Source: an uncultured Bacteroidota bacterium (GTDB taxonomy: Bacteria; Bacteroidota; Bacteroidia; Chitinophagales; Chitinophagaceae). From it: DNA of 64,000 bases. The notes beneath the pieces were generated by a model that saw only the letters and a list, made by a program, of their open reading frames with translations, was not told the origin of the DNA and searched no databases. The stretch is from contig CAIRYK010000075.1 of the NCBI GenBank assembly GCA_903882805.1, forward strand, positions 1 through 64,000, given 5' to 3'. Below are positions 1-7,785 of the stretch, piece by piece (the first letter of the stretch is position 1; each line of letters begins with the position of its first letter). A program made the translations under genes and the position numbers.

Positions 1-1110
1 AGCAACTATGGGTTCTACAACGGGTGTTGTAACAGGCATCACTTCCGGTACGGCTACCATTACCTATGGCTTACCAACAGGTTGTATTGCAGTTACTAAC
101 TTCACCGTTAATCCAAATCCTGCAGCTATCGCTGGTACTACTAATGTGTGCGTAGGTTTGACTACTACTTTAACTAATACTACCTCAGGTGGAACCTGGG
201 GCAGCAGCGCAATCGGCGTAGCAACCATCGGTTCTACAACTGGCGTTGTTACTGGTATCACCTCAGGTACTACTACTATTACTTATGGCTTATCAACAGG
301 TTGTATCGCAGTTACCAATTTCACGGTTAATCCAAATCCAGCAGCAATAGCAGGTACTACCAATGTGTGCGTAGGTTTGACTTCTACATTGACCAATACT
401 ACCTCAGGTGGAACCTGGAGCAGCAGCGCAACTGGTGTTGCAACAATAGGTTCTACAACAGGTGTTGTTACTGGTATAACTTCAGGTACAGCAACCATTA
501 CTTACGGCTTACCAACAGGTTGTATCGCAGTTACCAATTTCATGGTTAATCCAAACCCAGCAGCAATAGCAGGTACTACCAATGTGTGCGTAGGTTTGAC
601 TACTTCTTTAACTAATACTACCTCAGGTGGAACATGGTCAAGCAGTGCTACCGGTGTAGCAACCATCGGTTCTACAACAGGTGTTGTAACAGGTATTTCG
701 GCTGGCACTTCAACAATCACTTATGGCTTACCAACAGGTTGTATCGCGGTTACCAATTTCACAGTTAATCCAAATCCAGCAGCAATCGCAGGTACTACTA
801 ATGTGTGTGTAGGTTTGACTACTACCTTAACGAATACTACCTCAGGCGGAACTTGGAGCAGCAGCGCAACAGGCGTAGCAACCATCGGATCTTCTACAGG
901 TGTTGTTACGGGCATCACATCAGGTACAGCTACCATTACTTACAGCTTACCAACCGGTTGTATCGCAGTTACCAACTTCACCGTTAACCCAAATCCTGCA
1001 GCAATCGCAGGCACTACAAATGTGTGCGTTGGTTTGACTACTACATTGACTAACACCACATCAGGTGGAACATGGAGCAGCAGCGCAACAGGTGTTGCAA
1101 CTATTGGTAC
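1..1110 (+). repeat. near-identical 219-bp tandem repeat inside CDS
   Basis: A 219-bp (73-codon) unit recurs about five times with very few differences, many of them silent, then decays into diverged copies of the same protein module. The period can be followed from recurrence of the codons for G-C-I-A-V-T-N-F near 79, 298, 517, 736 and 955. The array runs off the left edge. High nucleotide identity points to recent unequal crossing-over or slippage, so copy number may vary between cells or be collapsed in assembly. Confidence 0.92.
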
Positions 1111-3475
1111 TACAACTGGTGTTGTAACGGGTGTTAGTGCAGGTACTGCAGATATTACTTATAGCACTGGAGCTGGCTGTATTGCTACCACTTCTGTTAC
1201 TGTTAACCCTAATCCTGCGGCTATTACCGGCTCGTCTTCATTGTGCGTGGGTTACACCACAACTTTATCAAATACGACAACCGGAGGCGTCTGGACTAGC
1301 GGCGCTACAGCAGTAGCAACCATCGATTCGTTTACAGGGCTGGCTGCGGCTATTAGTACAGGGGTCGCCAATATGACCTATACACTGAGCACAGGTTGTT
1401 TTTCTACCCGTACGCTCGTTGTTAATCCTACTCCTGTAGCAATCGCTGGTCCTGCCAGTGTTTGTCAGGGAAGTACTATTGCGTTAACCAATACAGTTAC
1501 GGGCGGTACCTGGACGAGCAGTACTACGGGAGTTGCCACAATTGGTATGTCTACCGGTATCGTAACCGGAGTTAGCGTAGGTAATGCTATCATCACCTAC
1601 ACTGTCGGTTCTTGCTATGTAACTGATACGGTTGCGGTTAATCCTTTACCTGCGACTATTGCGGGTGTTACCAGCATTTGCGTAGGCACAACATCCACGC
1701 TTACCAACACATCTACGGGCGGTCTTTGGCGCAGCGGCAATACCGCAATTGCAACAATAGGTTCAACAGATGGCGTTATTACTATGCTTACTGCAGGCAT
1801 TGCAACAGTCAGCTATACATTACCTACAGGTTGTGCAACAACTACAACCATCAATTCTATTCCTCCTGCAATATCAGGTATATCGCGTGTTTGTCTGGGT
1901 ACGTCTGCTACCCTAACCAACACCACTGCCGGCGGCACATGGAGCAGCAGCAACACAGCGGTAGCAACCATTGGCTCGCTTACAGGCATTATCAATGGCG
2001 TTACAGCGGGTACTACAACTATTTCATACACCCTACCTACTGGTTGCACCGCAACTATGACCGAAACAATCATCAACTCTATTACGCCAATTACCGGTCC
2101 TACATCAGTATGTATCGGCAGCAGTATTTTGCTGAGCGATTCCACTACAGGCGGCACATGGAGCTCGGGAAGCGTACTGATTGCTGCTGTTGGCAGCGGT
2201 TCAGGTATTGTTACAGGTATCGCCGGTGGATCGGTAAATATTACCTATACCATCAGTCCTTCGTGCAAAACATCTGCGCGCATCAGAGTAAGCAGCATAT
2301 CGGCTATTACCGGTTCTTCTACAGTTTGCCAGGGTAGTACAGTAAATCTGATGTCTGTTGGCGCGGGAACATGGGCAAGTAGCAACACTGGTGCGGCTAC
2401 GGTCAATTCTGCCACTGGAGCAGTAACCGGTGTGGCTTCTGGTACTACAACCATCACTTACACCCTGGGCGCAGGTTGTTACAGCACATTCAATATGACT
2501 GTAAACCCGATAACTGCCATAACCGGCTCAACCAGTGTATGTATGACACAAACAACCACACTTATTAATACAACACCAGGTGGATACTGGGCCAGCGGCA
2601 ACCCTACTATTGCATCTATCGGCTCTACAACGGGCAATGTATTGGGTCGTGCAGCAGGTACTGCGAACATTACTTATACTATTTCAGCAACAGGTTGCCG
2701 CTATGTGTTACCATCATTCATAGTTAATCGCTTTTCGGCCAACACGGGGCTCTCTACGGTTTGTCAGGGTCAGTCAGTTTCTCTGGCCAATCCGGTTACC
2801 GGTGGTGTGTGGACTAGTAGCAATACAGGTATCGCTGCTGTTGGTTCTTCGCTTGGCAATGTCACCGGTGTATCGGCTGGCGCTACGCTTATTTCTTATG
2901 TACTTTCTACCGGTTGTATAAGCCTATCGTCTGTTACCGTCAATCCGTTGGCGGCTACTACCGGCGCATCCAGTTTGTGCCTCGGCGCTACCACAACTCT
3001 TGTAAACACAACCGGTGCAGGCGCATGGAGCAGCAGCAATGCATTGGTAGGCAATGTAGGCGCAGGTACGGGTATTGTGACAGGTTTGCGCGTAGGTACG
3101 GTGAATATTACCTATACCTTATCTGGCACAGGTTGTAAGGCGGTGAAACCGGTTACAATAGTATCGTGTCGCGAGTCTGGCGAAACAAATGCGGCTGATA
3201 TCAGCGATTTACAATCAGTATTGGCAATTTACCCCAACCCTAATAAAGGTACCTTCACCCTCAAGGGCACACTGGCATCCGGTAATAACGAAGCGTTGTC
3301 TCTGGTGGTAACTAATATGTTGGGCGAAGTAGTTTACAACACCAGCATAACCATTAGCGATGGAGCCGTTGAGGTTCCGATACAGTTACCTGCTAATCTC
3401 AGCAATGGTATGTATCTGCTCAATATTAGTACTGCCAACTACCGCAATGTGATTCATTTTGTGGTATCGCAATAA
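1..3475 (+). CDS. T9SS-exported Ig-like (Big_2-type) repeat protein, 5' end outside window
   Basis: The reading frame is already open at the left edge, and the first residues fall inside a repeat (A-T-M-G-S-T-T-G matches the A-T-I-G-S-T-T-G of later units), so the ATG at 8 is not the start. About 14 complete Ig-like modules of 70-73 aa follow. Each has a C-V-G or C-x-G near its start, a GG-x-W core and a G-C near its end, which suggests one disulphide per module. The first five are almost identical; later ones diverge. The last ~85 residues are a type A sorting domain (I-Y-P-N-P-N, then N-M-L-G-E-V-V-Y, then G-M-Y-L-L-N-I), so the protein is exported by T9SS. It is probably a surface adhesin or filament. 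It is a paralogue of the 2454-aa protein at 13687-21051. Domain class and export are well supported; the ligand is unknown. Confidence 0.9.
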   Translation, partial: ATMGSTTGVVTGITSGTATITYGLPTGCIAVTNFTVNPNPAAIAGTTNVCVGLTTTLTNTTSGGTWGSSAIGVATIGSTTGVVTGITSGTTTITYGLSTGCIAVTNFTVNPNPAAIAGTTNVCVGLTSTLTNTTSGGTWSSSATGVATIGSTTGVVTGITSGTATITYGLPTGCIAVTNFMVNPNPAAIAGTTNVCVGLTTSLTNTTSGGTWSSSATGVATIGSTTGVVTGISAGTSTITYGLPTGCIAVTNFTVNPNPAAIAGTTNVCVGLTTTLTNTTSGGTWSSSATGVATIGSSTGVVTGITSGTATITYSLPTGCIAVTNFTVNPNPAAIAGTTNVCVGLTTTLTNTTSGGTWSSSATGVATIGTTTGVVTGVSAGTADITYSTGAGCIATTSVTVNPNPAAITGSSSLCVGYTTTLSNTTTGGVWTSGATAVATIDSFTGLAAAISTGVANMTYTLSTGCFSTRTLVVNPTPVAIAGPASVCQGSTIALTNTVTGGTWTSSTTGVATIGMSTGIVTGVSVGNAIITYTVGSCYVTDTVAVNPLPATIAGVTSICVGTTSTLTNTSTGGLWRSGNTAIATIGSTDGVITMLTAGIATVSYTLPTGCATTTTINSIPPAISGISRVCLGTSATLTNTTAGGTWSSSNTAVATIGSLTGIINGVTAGTTTISYTLPTGCTATMTETIINSITPITGPTSVCIGSSILLSDSTTGGTWSSGSVLIAAVGSGSGIVTGIAGGSVNITYTISPSCKTSARIRVSSISAITGSSTVCQGSTVNLMSVGAGTWASSNTGAATVNSATGAVTGVASGTTTITYTLGAGCYSTFNMTVNPITAITGSTSVCMTQTTTLINTTPGGYWASGNPTIASIGSTTGNVLGRAAGTANITYTISATGCRYVLPSFIVNRFSANTGLSTVCQGQSVSLANPVTGGVWTSSNTGIAAVGSSLGNVTGVSAGATLISYVLSTGCISLSSVTVNPLAATTGASSLCLGATTTLVNTTGAGAWSSSNALVGNVGAGTGIVTGLRVGTVNITYTLSGTGCKAVKPVTIVSCRESGETNAADISDLQSVLAIYPNPNKGTFTLKGTLASGNNEALSLVVTNMLGEVVYNTSITISDGAVEVPIQLPANLSNGMYLLNISTANYRNVIHFVVSQ

Positions 3476-3493
3476 ATATCCCTAGTTGCAAAC

Positions 3494-3534
3494 GCGAAGG
3501 GGTGGGCTTAGGCTCGCCCCTTCGCATTTGTTTT
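3494..3534 (+). terminator. rho-independent terminator after the repeat protein
   Basis: Inverted repeat GCGAAGGGG (3494-3502) / CCCCTTCGC (3517-3525), followed by a T-rich stretch. It lies 19 nt past the stop codon. Confidence 0.8.
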
Positions 3535-3622
3535 AACGCCGCCATCCTGATAGGGGTATTAACTTTATCGTAATTATATACTGCGCTGTCGTTTTTCCAC
3601 CATGTTATCTGCGTCTTTTGTC

Positions 3623-3630
3623 TATTTTTG
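3623..3630 (+). promoter_or_regulatory. TAnnTTTG -7 element of glycyl-tRNA synthetase gene
   Basis: TATTTTTG matches the Bacteroidota -7 consensus and ends only 8 nt before the ATG at 3639. Transcription would therefore begin almost on the start codon, giving a leaderless or nearly leaderless mRNA. No clear -33 TTG is seen. Confidence 0.55.
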
Positions 3631-3638
3631 CCCCTGAT

Positions 3639-5069
3639 ATGGCAAACGATAATAAACTACAAAATATAATTGCGCACTGTAAAGAATACGGATTTGTATT
3701 TCAATCGAGTGAGATATACGACGGTCTGAGCGCCGTTTACGATTATGGCCAACTGGGCGCCGAACTGAAAAGAAACATTCGCGACTACTGGTGGAAGAGC
3801 ATGACCCAAATGCACGATAATATAGTAGGTATAGACGCCGCTATATTTATGCACCCTACAGTATGGAAAGCCAGCGGACACGTTGATAATTTCAGCGACC
3901 CGATGATAGATAACAAGGATAGCCAGAAACGCTACAGGGTAGACCACCTTATTGAGGCGTTTGCGGAAAAGCTGGATAAAGAAGCTGGCGATGCATTGCT
4001 GCAGCAAATGGATCAGCTGCTGGCTGCCAATGATTTTGCCGGACTAAAACAACTGATAGAAACCAACAAAATAAGCTGCGGCATAAGCGGCACCTGCAAC
4101 TGGACCGATGTGCGCCAGTTCAACCTCATGTTCTCTACCGAGATTGGCTCGGTGGCCGATGAAGCCAATGTTATTTATCTGCGTCCCGAAACAGCACAGG
4201 GTATATTTGTCAACTTTCTGAATGTGCAGAAAAGCGGCCGTATGAAAATACCGTTTGGTATTGCCCAAACCGGCAAGGCGTTCAGAAATGAGATTGTAGC
4301 CCGTGGTTTTATATTCCGCATGCGCGAGTTTGAGCAAATGGAAATGCAATTTTTCATAAAACCCGGCACGCAAAAAGAGTGGTACGACTACTGGAAAGAA
4401 ACCCGCATGAAGTGGCACCTGAGCTTGGGTATAGCTGCCGATAAATACCGCTTTCACGACCACGTGAAGCTGGCGCACTATGCCGATGCAGCTTGCGATA
4501 TTGAATACGATTTTCCGATGGGCTTTAAAGAAGTAGAAGGCGTACATAGCCGCACCGACTTCGATCTGAAACAGCACCAACAATATAGCGGTAAGAAGCT
4601 CACCTACTTCGATACTGATATCAATCAGCATTATGTGCCCTATGTTATAGAAACCTCTATTGGTCTGGATCGCGCTGTGATGATGGTACTCAGCGAGGCT
4701 TTTGAAGAAGAAGACCTGAGCACAGAAGAAAAGAAGGACAGCCGTTCGGTGCTGCGTTTTCCGCCAATGTTAGCGCCCATAAAACTGGCTGTGCTGCCGC
4801 TGACCAAAAAAGACGGATTGCCTGAAATTGCCAAAGATCTGATAGCAAGCTGCAAGCCTTATTTCAAATGCTTCTACGAAGAAAAAGACACCATAGGCAA
4901 GCGCTACAGAAGAATGGACGCCATAGGCACCCCCTTCTGCATAACCATAGACCACCAAACTAAGGACGACAACACGGTAACCATTCGCTACCGCGACACG
5001 ATGACCCAAGAGCGTATACCGCTGGATAGCGTTCGCGCACTGGTGATGGATAAGATTAAGATGTTTTAA
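3639..5069 (+). CDS. glyQS: glycyl-tRNA synthetase (dimeric class II type)
   Basis: Charges tRNA-Gly in the cytoplasm. The 476-aa protein has the class II core: M-F-S-T-E-I-G-S and R-P-E-T-A-Q-G-I-F near residues 165-195, motif 2 (F-R-N-E-I-V-A-R-G-F-I-F-R-M-R-E-F) around 215-232, and motif 3 (S-I-G-L-D-R-A) near 345. A C-terminal anticodon-binding domain follows (A-P-I-K-L-A-V-L-P-L onward). Length fits the single-chain alpha2 enzyme rather than separate GlyQ and GlyS chains. The frame also permits a TTG start at 3618, but the conserved N-terminus (A-N-D-N-K-L-Q-N-I-I, then Y-G-F-V-F-Q-S-S-E-I-Y) begins at ATG 3639, which is preferred. It stands alone between two terminators. Confidence 0.97.
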   Translation: MANDNKLQNIIAHCKEYGFVFQSSEIYDGLSAVYDYGQLGAELKRNIRDYWWKSMTQMHDNIVGIDAAIFMHPTVWKASGHVDNFSDPMIDNKDSQKRYRVDHLIEAFAEKLDKEAGDALLQQMDQLLAANDFAGLKQLIETNKISCGISGTCNWTDVRQFNLMFSTEIGSVADEANVIYLRPETAQGIFVNFLNVQKSGRMKIPFGIAQTGKAFRNEIVARGFIFRMREFEQMEMQFFIKPGTQKEWYDYWKETRMKWHLSLGIAADKYRFHDHVKLAHYADAACDIEYDFPMGFKEVEGVHSRTDFDLKQHQQYSGKKLTYFDTDINQHYVPYVIETSIGLDRAVMMVLSEAFEEEDLSTEEKKDSRSVLRFPPMLAPIKLAVLPLTKKDGLPEIAKDLIASCKPYFKCFYEEKDTIGKRYRRMDAIGTPFCITIDHQTKDDNTVTIRYRDTMTQERIPLDSVRALVMDKIKMF

Positions 5070-5087
5070 GTAAATGCCTTTTATATA

Positions 5088-5130
5088 TGCAATAGCCGGG
5101 GATGCAGGTATCTCCGGCTATTGCATTTTA
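5088..5130 (+). terminator. terminator after glyQS
   Basis: Perfect 12-bp inverted repeat TGCAATAGCCGG (5088-5099) / CCGGCTATTGCA (5114-5125) followed by TTTT. Confidence 0.9.
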
Positions 5131-5354
5131 AGGGGCTTGCGAATGCGCAACACGACTAAGCGCAACACTGCAATCCAAGCGTTATGCACAAATCACCAAA
5201 TAACTCCGATAGCTACATTCGCTCACAATCCAACTCGTCCGTAGTTGGTCAATATCTAAACTCGTCTATAAATATCAAAGGCTCCTCCGCCAAATCTGCT
5301 GCACACTACGATCTCCTATGCAAATGTGGTTTGTGATATTTTCGCAGTAAATGG
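5131..5354. other. intergenic, no recognisable gene
   Basis: No credible coding frame or RNA gene is visible. GCGCAACAC occurs twice near 5150-5170, but no convincing larger structure was found. The dispersed element follows immediately. Confidence 0.5.
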
Positions 5355-5511
5355 TATAATACCAAATCGACATTATAATTCGGCGCCAACGCATGTCATT
5401 GCGCCGTTAGGCGCTACAGGTTTGCAGTTGGGTTATATATTATTTACAGGCTGCGCCCCGTAGGGTCGTAACAATGTCCGCATGGCGATTTTTGATGTCC
5501 AAACGGTATAA
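5355..5511 (+). repeat. ~157-bp dispersed element, copy A
   Basis: This stretch matches the reverse complement of 39542-39697 along its whole length, with roughly four-fifths of bases alike by eye. Shared blocks include ATAATACCAAATCG at the left end, CGGCGCCAACGCATGTCATT, a small palindrome GCGCC-n4-GGCGC at 5401-5414, CCGCATGGC, and ATGTCCAAACGGTAT at the right end. The two ends are imperfect inverted repeats (TAATACC-like outer edge, GACAT inner edge), resembling a MITE or REP-like non-coding element. It has no coding capacity. Confidence 0.85.
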
Positions 5512-5587
5512 CCCACAATATGCCCCAAAAACAATTAACCCCGCCACCGCCTGTGTTACAGACGCACAGAGCGGGGTTAAGCCAAGT

Positions 5588-6157
5588 TTATTTTTGTACT
5601 ACCTGCGTGCGTAATGTGCCTACAACGGCGCCTACACGAGCTATAAGATAGGCGGGGAGCGCATTTTTGTTAGCTCCGGTTACCAAATCGGCTACAAATG
5701 CATCAAAGTCGGCATTAGTCGATTTTGTCGTTACACGGCTGTTTGTGGCCGGATTGTGCGCATCGGTCATGCTTTTACCAGCGTAGGTAAAGTTTTTAGC
5801 TCCAGTGGCCACGCAGAAAAAGTCGGTAAGATTCTTGCTCAGAACCGAGAATCCGCTCAGGTTACCGGCGGTAACCTCTGCCAGTAACACCGAAAACTGA
5901 CTATTAATGGCTGGGTCGGCAGCAATCACGAAGATTGTGCTATCTACCACCGATCGTATGCCCAACCTTCCCTTCTCAATCATTGCCCCGCTGTTGCTTG
6001 GGTCGGCAACCATAGTTGAACCTCCCAGCGAGTCGTAGAGGGTGAGCGTTGTTGTGGTGTTTTTATTGTCTTTACTGCACGATGCCAGTGAGGCCACCCA
6101 GAGCATTGCACCTGCAATCAGCGTTGTAGTCGCCTTGTTAATTGTCGTTTTTTTCAT
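5588..6157 (-). CDS. lipoprotein with truncated (2/2) haemoglobin-like domain
   Basis: The 189-aa protein has a lipoprotein signal peptide (M-K-K-T-T-I-N-K start, lipobox ending L-A-S-C near residue 27). The rest follows the group I truncated haemoglobin pattern: L-Y-D-S-L-G-G, then I-R-S-V-V-D-S..A-D-P in the A/B helices, then G-K-S-M-T-D-A-H with the expected proximal haem-ligating His, then D-F-D-A-F-V-A-D-L-V and a closing helix. Two distal positions look altered: where Phe-Tyr (B9-B10) is usual I align Thr-Ile, and Leu stands where Gln E7 is usual, giving an apolar pocket. Truncated globins are normally cytosolic, so a lipoprotein version would hold haem in the envelope. It lies 19 nt downstream of the HMA-like gene and beside the HmuY/TonB genes, suggesting haem handling or gas sensing. 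Start is ATG 6157; an upstream frame extension to 6208 lacks a signal peptide. Confidence 0.72.
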   Translation of the reverse strand: MKKTTINKATTTLIAGAMLWVASLASCSKDNKNTTTTLTLYDSLGGSTMVADPSNSGAMIEKGRLGIRSVVDSTIFVIAADPAINSQFSVLLAEVTAGNLSGFSVLSKNLTDFFCVATGAKNFTYAGKSMTDAHNPATNSRVTTKSTNADFDAFVADLVTGANKNALPAYLIARVGAVVGTLRTQVVQK

Positions 6158-6176
6158 TTTGTTTGTTTTTAAAAAA

Positions 6177-6608
6177 TCAGAAAATATTAGATATAAGACT
6201 GTATGCACGATAGGAAAAAGACGTTGCAGAAACGGGACACCCTGCTTTCAATTCTGCGTTGCTGGGCAAGTACCGTTGTGCGCCGGGCAACGCAAATCTT
6301 GTTTTCAGGTGTGCGGCAATATCGTTGGCATTCGTTGTTACCGGATAATAGGTAAACACTACGATCGAACTTTTGCGATTACACAATACATGGTCTACAC
6401 CGTGCTGATGGTACAGCCAATCTGTAATAGAATCGCCCTCGGCTTCAGTCACCGGTTGTTTTAAATCAATTCGAGCCATAACAAGGGTTTGCTTGTCGGG
6501 CGCTTTAGGGCGGGTAACCATGTATATGTGCACACTCAATATTCCAATTATGACAACAAATATGCTCACCGATATTGTCAGCGTTTTCCTAACAAATTGT
6601 TTTTTCAT
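6177..6608 (-). CDS. membrane-anchored small protein, HMA/ferredoxin-like fold suspected
   Basis: 143 aa with one N-terminal transmembrane segment (about residues 9-31, rich in I/V/L) and a soluble domain likely outside the cytoplasmic membrane. The domain has V-M-A-R-I-D-L, then a helix, then G-V-D-H-V-L-C-N and S-S-I-V-V-F-T-Y-Y-P, then N-A-N-D-I-A-A-H-L. This is the beta-alpha-beta-beta-alpha order of heavy-metal-associated domains, but without the usual CxxC: one Cys follows the G-V-D-H-V strand and a second is near the C-terminus. It is probably the first gene of a two-gene unit with the exported globin. The metal or haem role is inferred from context. Confidence 0.6.
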   Translation of the reverse strand: MKKQFVRKTLTISVSIFVVIIGILSVHIYMVTRPKAPDKQTLVMARIDLKQPVTEAEGDSITDWLYHQHGVDHVLCNRKSSIVVFTYYPVTTNANDIAAHLKTRFALPGAQRYLPSNAELKAGCPVSATSFSYRAYSLISNIF

Positions 6609-6747
6609 GCTTTTGCTCTTATATGTTAAAGATTGGTTGCGGCCGTCAGAATCATTTACGAGAGCGGTTGATGATTGGATTTTTTTCTACAAAAAGTTTT
6701 TTAACATAGTGTCTTGGGTATGGGCGGCGAGACTGGATCCAAAACGC

Positions 6748-6772
6748 AAAACCCGACCATGATGGCCGGGCC
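6748..6772 (-). terminator. terminator after HmuY lipoprotein gene
   Basis: Read on the minus strand, CCCGGCCAT / ATGGTCGGG form a hairpin with one mismatch, followed by TTTTG. It separates the haem receptor operon from the HMA/globin pair. Confidence 0.5.
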
Positions 6773-6804
6773 TGATTAAAAAAGTAAAATCGGCATCACG
6801 ATAC

Positions 6805-7785
6805 TTACAATTCCTTATACTCCCACTGCGGACAGCCTTTTTGGCCGGCGTTATTGTAAAAACCGGTAAAGCGCAACTTGTACCATAGGTAGCGCGCATC
6901 GCGCACTAAATAGGTGATACCGCTGTTTACCACATACGATACTCCGTTGTAGGTTTTCCAGTTGTAGCCTATGGCATCTGCGTGCACAGAGAGGGGCAGC
7001 AGGTTGGCCGCGGCCCAGTCTATGGCATCGAAAGCCGTTGCGGTGTCGGCAATGGCGGCGGTGTTGTAGGTATTGAGCAAACAACCTGTCACCAGATAGG
7101 GCGTTGGCGGCTGCTCATTGTAAAATATATGCGTGTATTGCGTAAAAACAATGTCCCAATCTGTTTTGGGAGGTTCTACCGCAACCTGCGCTCTGCTGGC
7201 AAACGACAGAAATACCCTGTTGTAAACGGTATCTTTAGTTACAGTTATCGTGGTGTCGCCGGCGCCATTTACGTCGGCAAATCTAATCCTATACCCAGCT
7301 CTATCGGCCGCAAGCAGCTGCATTTTCATAAAGCCCTGCGGTCGCCCCATTTCGTCATATCCCCTGTCTATAAGGTAGGTTGGCTTATCGGTCCGCCAGT
7401 CGCCTATCGCCGTGCTATCTGAGACACCGGTTGGCGAATCCCATTGTTTCTTTGCGGTAAATCCGCCTGTATCTGCCGCAGATACTGCGGAAAAATCGCT
7501 TGCGGCAACACGTAGCGCAAACATAGATTTTGCTGTGTTCAGGGTAACCCGCCATCCATCAGGGACTGTTTCAAACCCTATATCCCATATTGTTTTCAGG
7601 TTCATGCCTACTACTTTACGCTCTTTCAGGCTATAATACACCTGGTATTTATAAGTAGGGTCCATGTCGGCGGCGGCAACTATTACATTGCCCGAGGGGT
7701 GGCGCGGCACGGGCGTCTCTCCCTTCATGCAACTGCCAAGAGCAATAAGGCAACTCCCGATTATGGCCAAGGTTAATTTATTCAC
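6805..7785 (-). CDS. hmuY: HmuY-family haem-binding lipoprotein
   Basis: 326-aa predicted lipoprotein: signal peptide with lipobox I-A-L-G-S-C ending at residue 19. The body matches the HmuY family of Bacteroidota haemophores: W-D-I-G-F near residue 67 and W-D-I-V-F near 219, the block N-W-K-T-Y-N-G-V-S-Y-V-V, then Y-L-V-R and Y-K-L-R-F-T-G-F-Y-N with a closing E-Y. HmuY proteins bind haem at the cell surface and pass it to a partner TonB-dependent receptor. The start is GTG at 7785, whose GTGA overlaps the TGA stop of the receptor gene, so the two are probably translationally coupled. Haem ligands cannot be assigned by eye. It differs from the second HmuY-like protein (12041-13297) in being lipid-anchored rather than T9SS-sorted. 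Confidence 0.85.
   Translation of the reverse strand: MNKLTLAIIGSCLIALGSCMKGETPVPRHPSGNVIVAAADMDPTYKYQVYYSLKERKVVGMNLKTIWDIGFETVPDGWRVTLNTAKSMFALRVAASDFSAVSAADTGGFTAKKQWDSPTGVSDSTAIGDWRTDKPTYLIDRGYDEMGRPQGFMKMQLLAADRAGYRIRFADVNGAGDTTITVTKDTVYNRVFLSFASRAQVAVEPPKTDWDIVFTQYTHIFYNEQPPTPYLVTGCLLNTYNTAAIADTATAFDAIDWAAANLLPLSVHADAIGYNWKTYNGVSYVVNSGITYLVRDARYLWYKLRFTGFYNNAGQKGCPQWEYKEL

Noticed and set aside
64..936. Regularly spaced minus-strand frames of about 71 codons
   Set aside because: They recur every 219 bp only because the coding repeat on the other strand does.
1..1110. CRISPR-like regular repeats
   Set aside because: The period is 219 bp with no unique spacers, and the array is in frame within a protein gene.
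5150..5190. Integron attC-like site (AAGCGTTATGC)
   Set aside because: Only one core-like half is present, with no matching second core, cassette or integrase.
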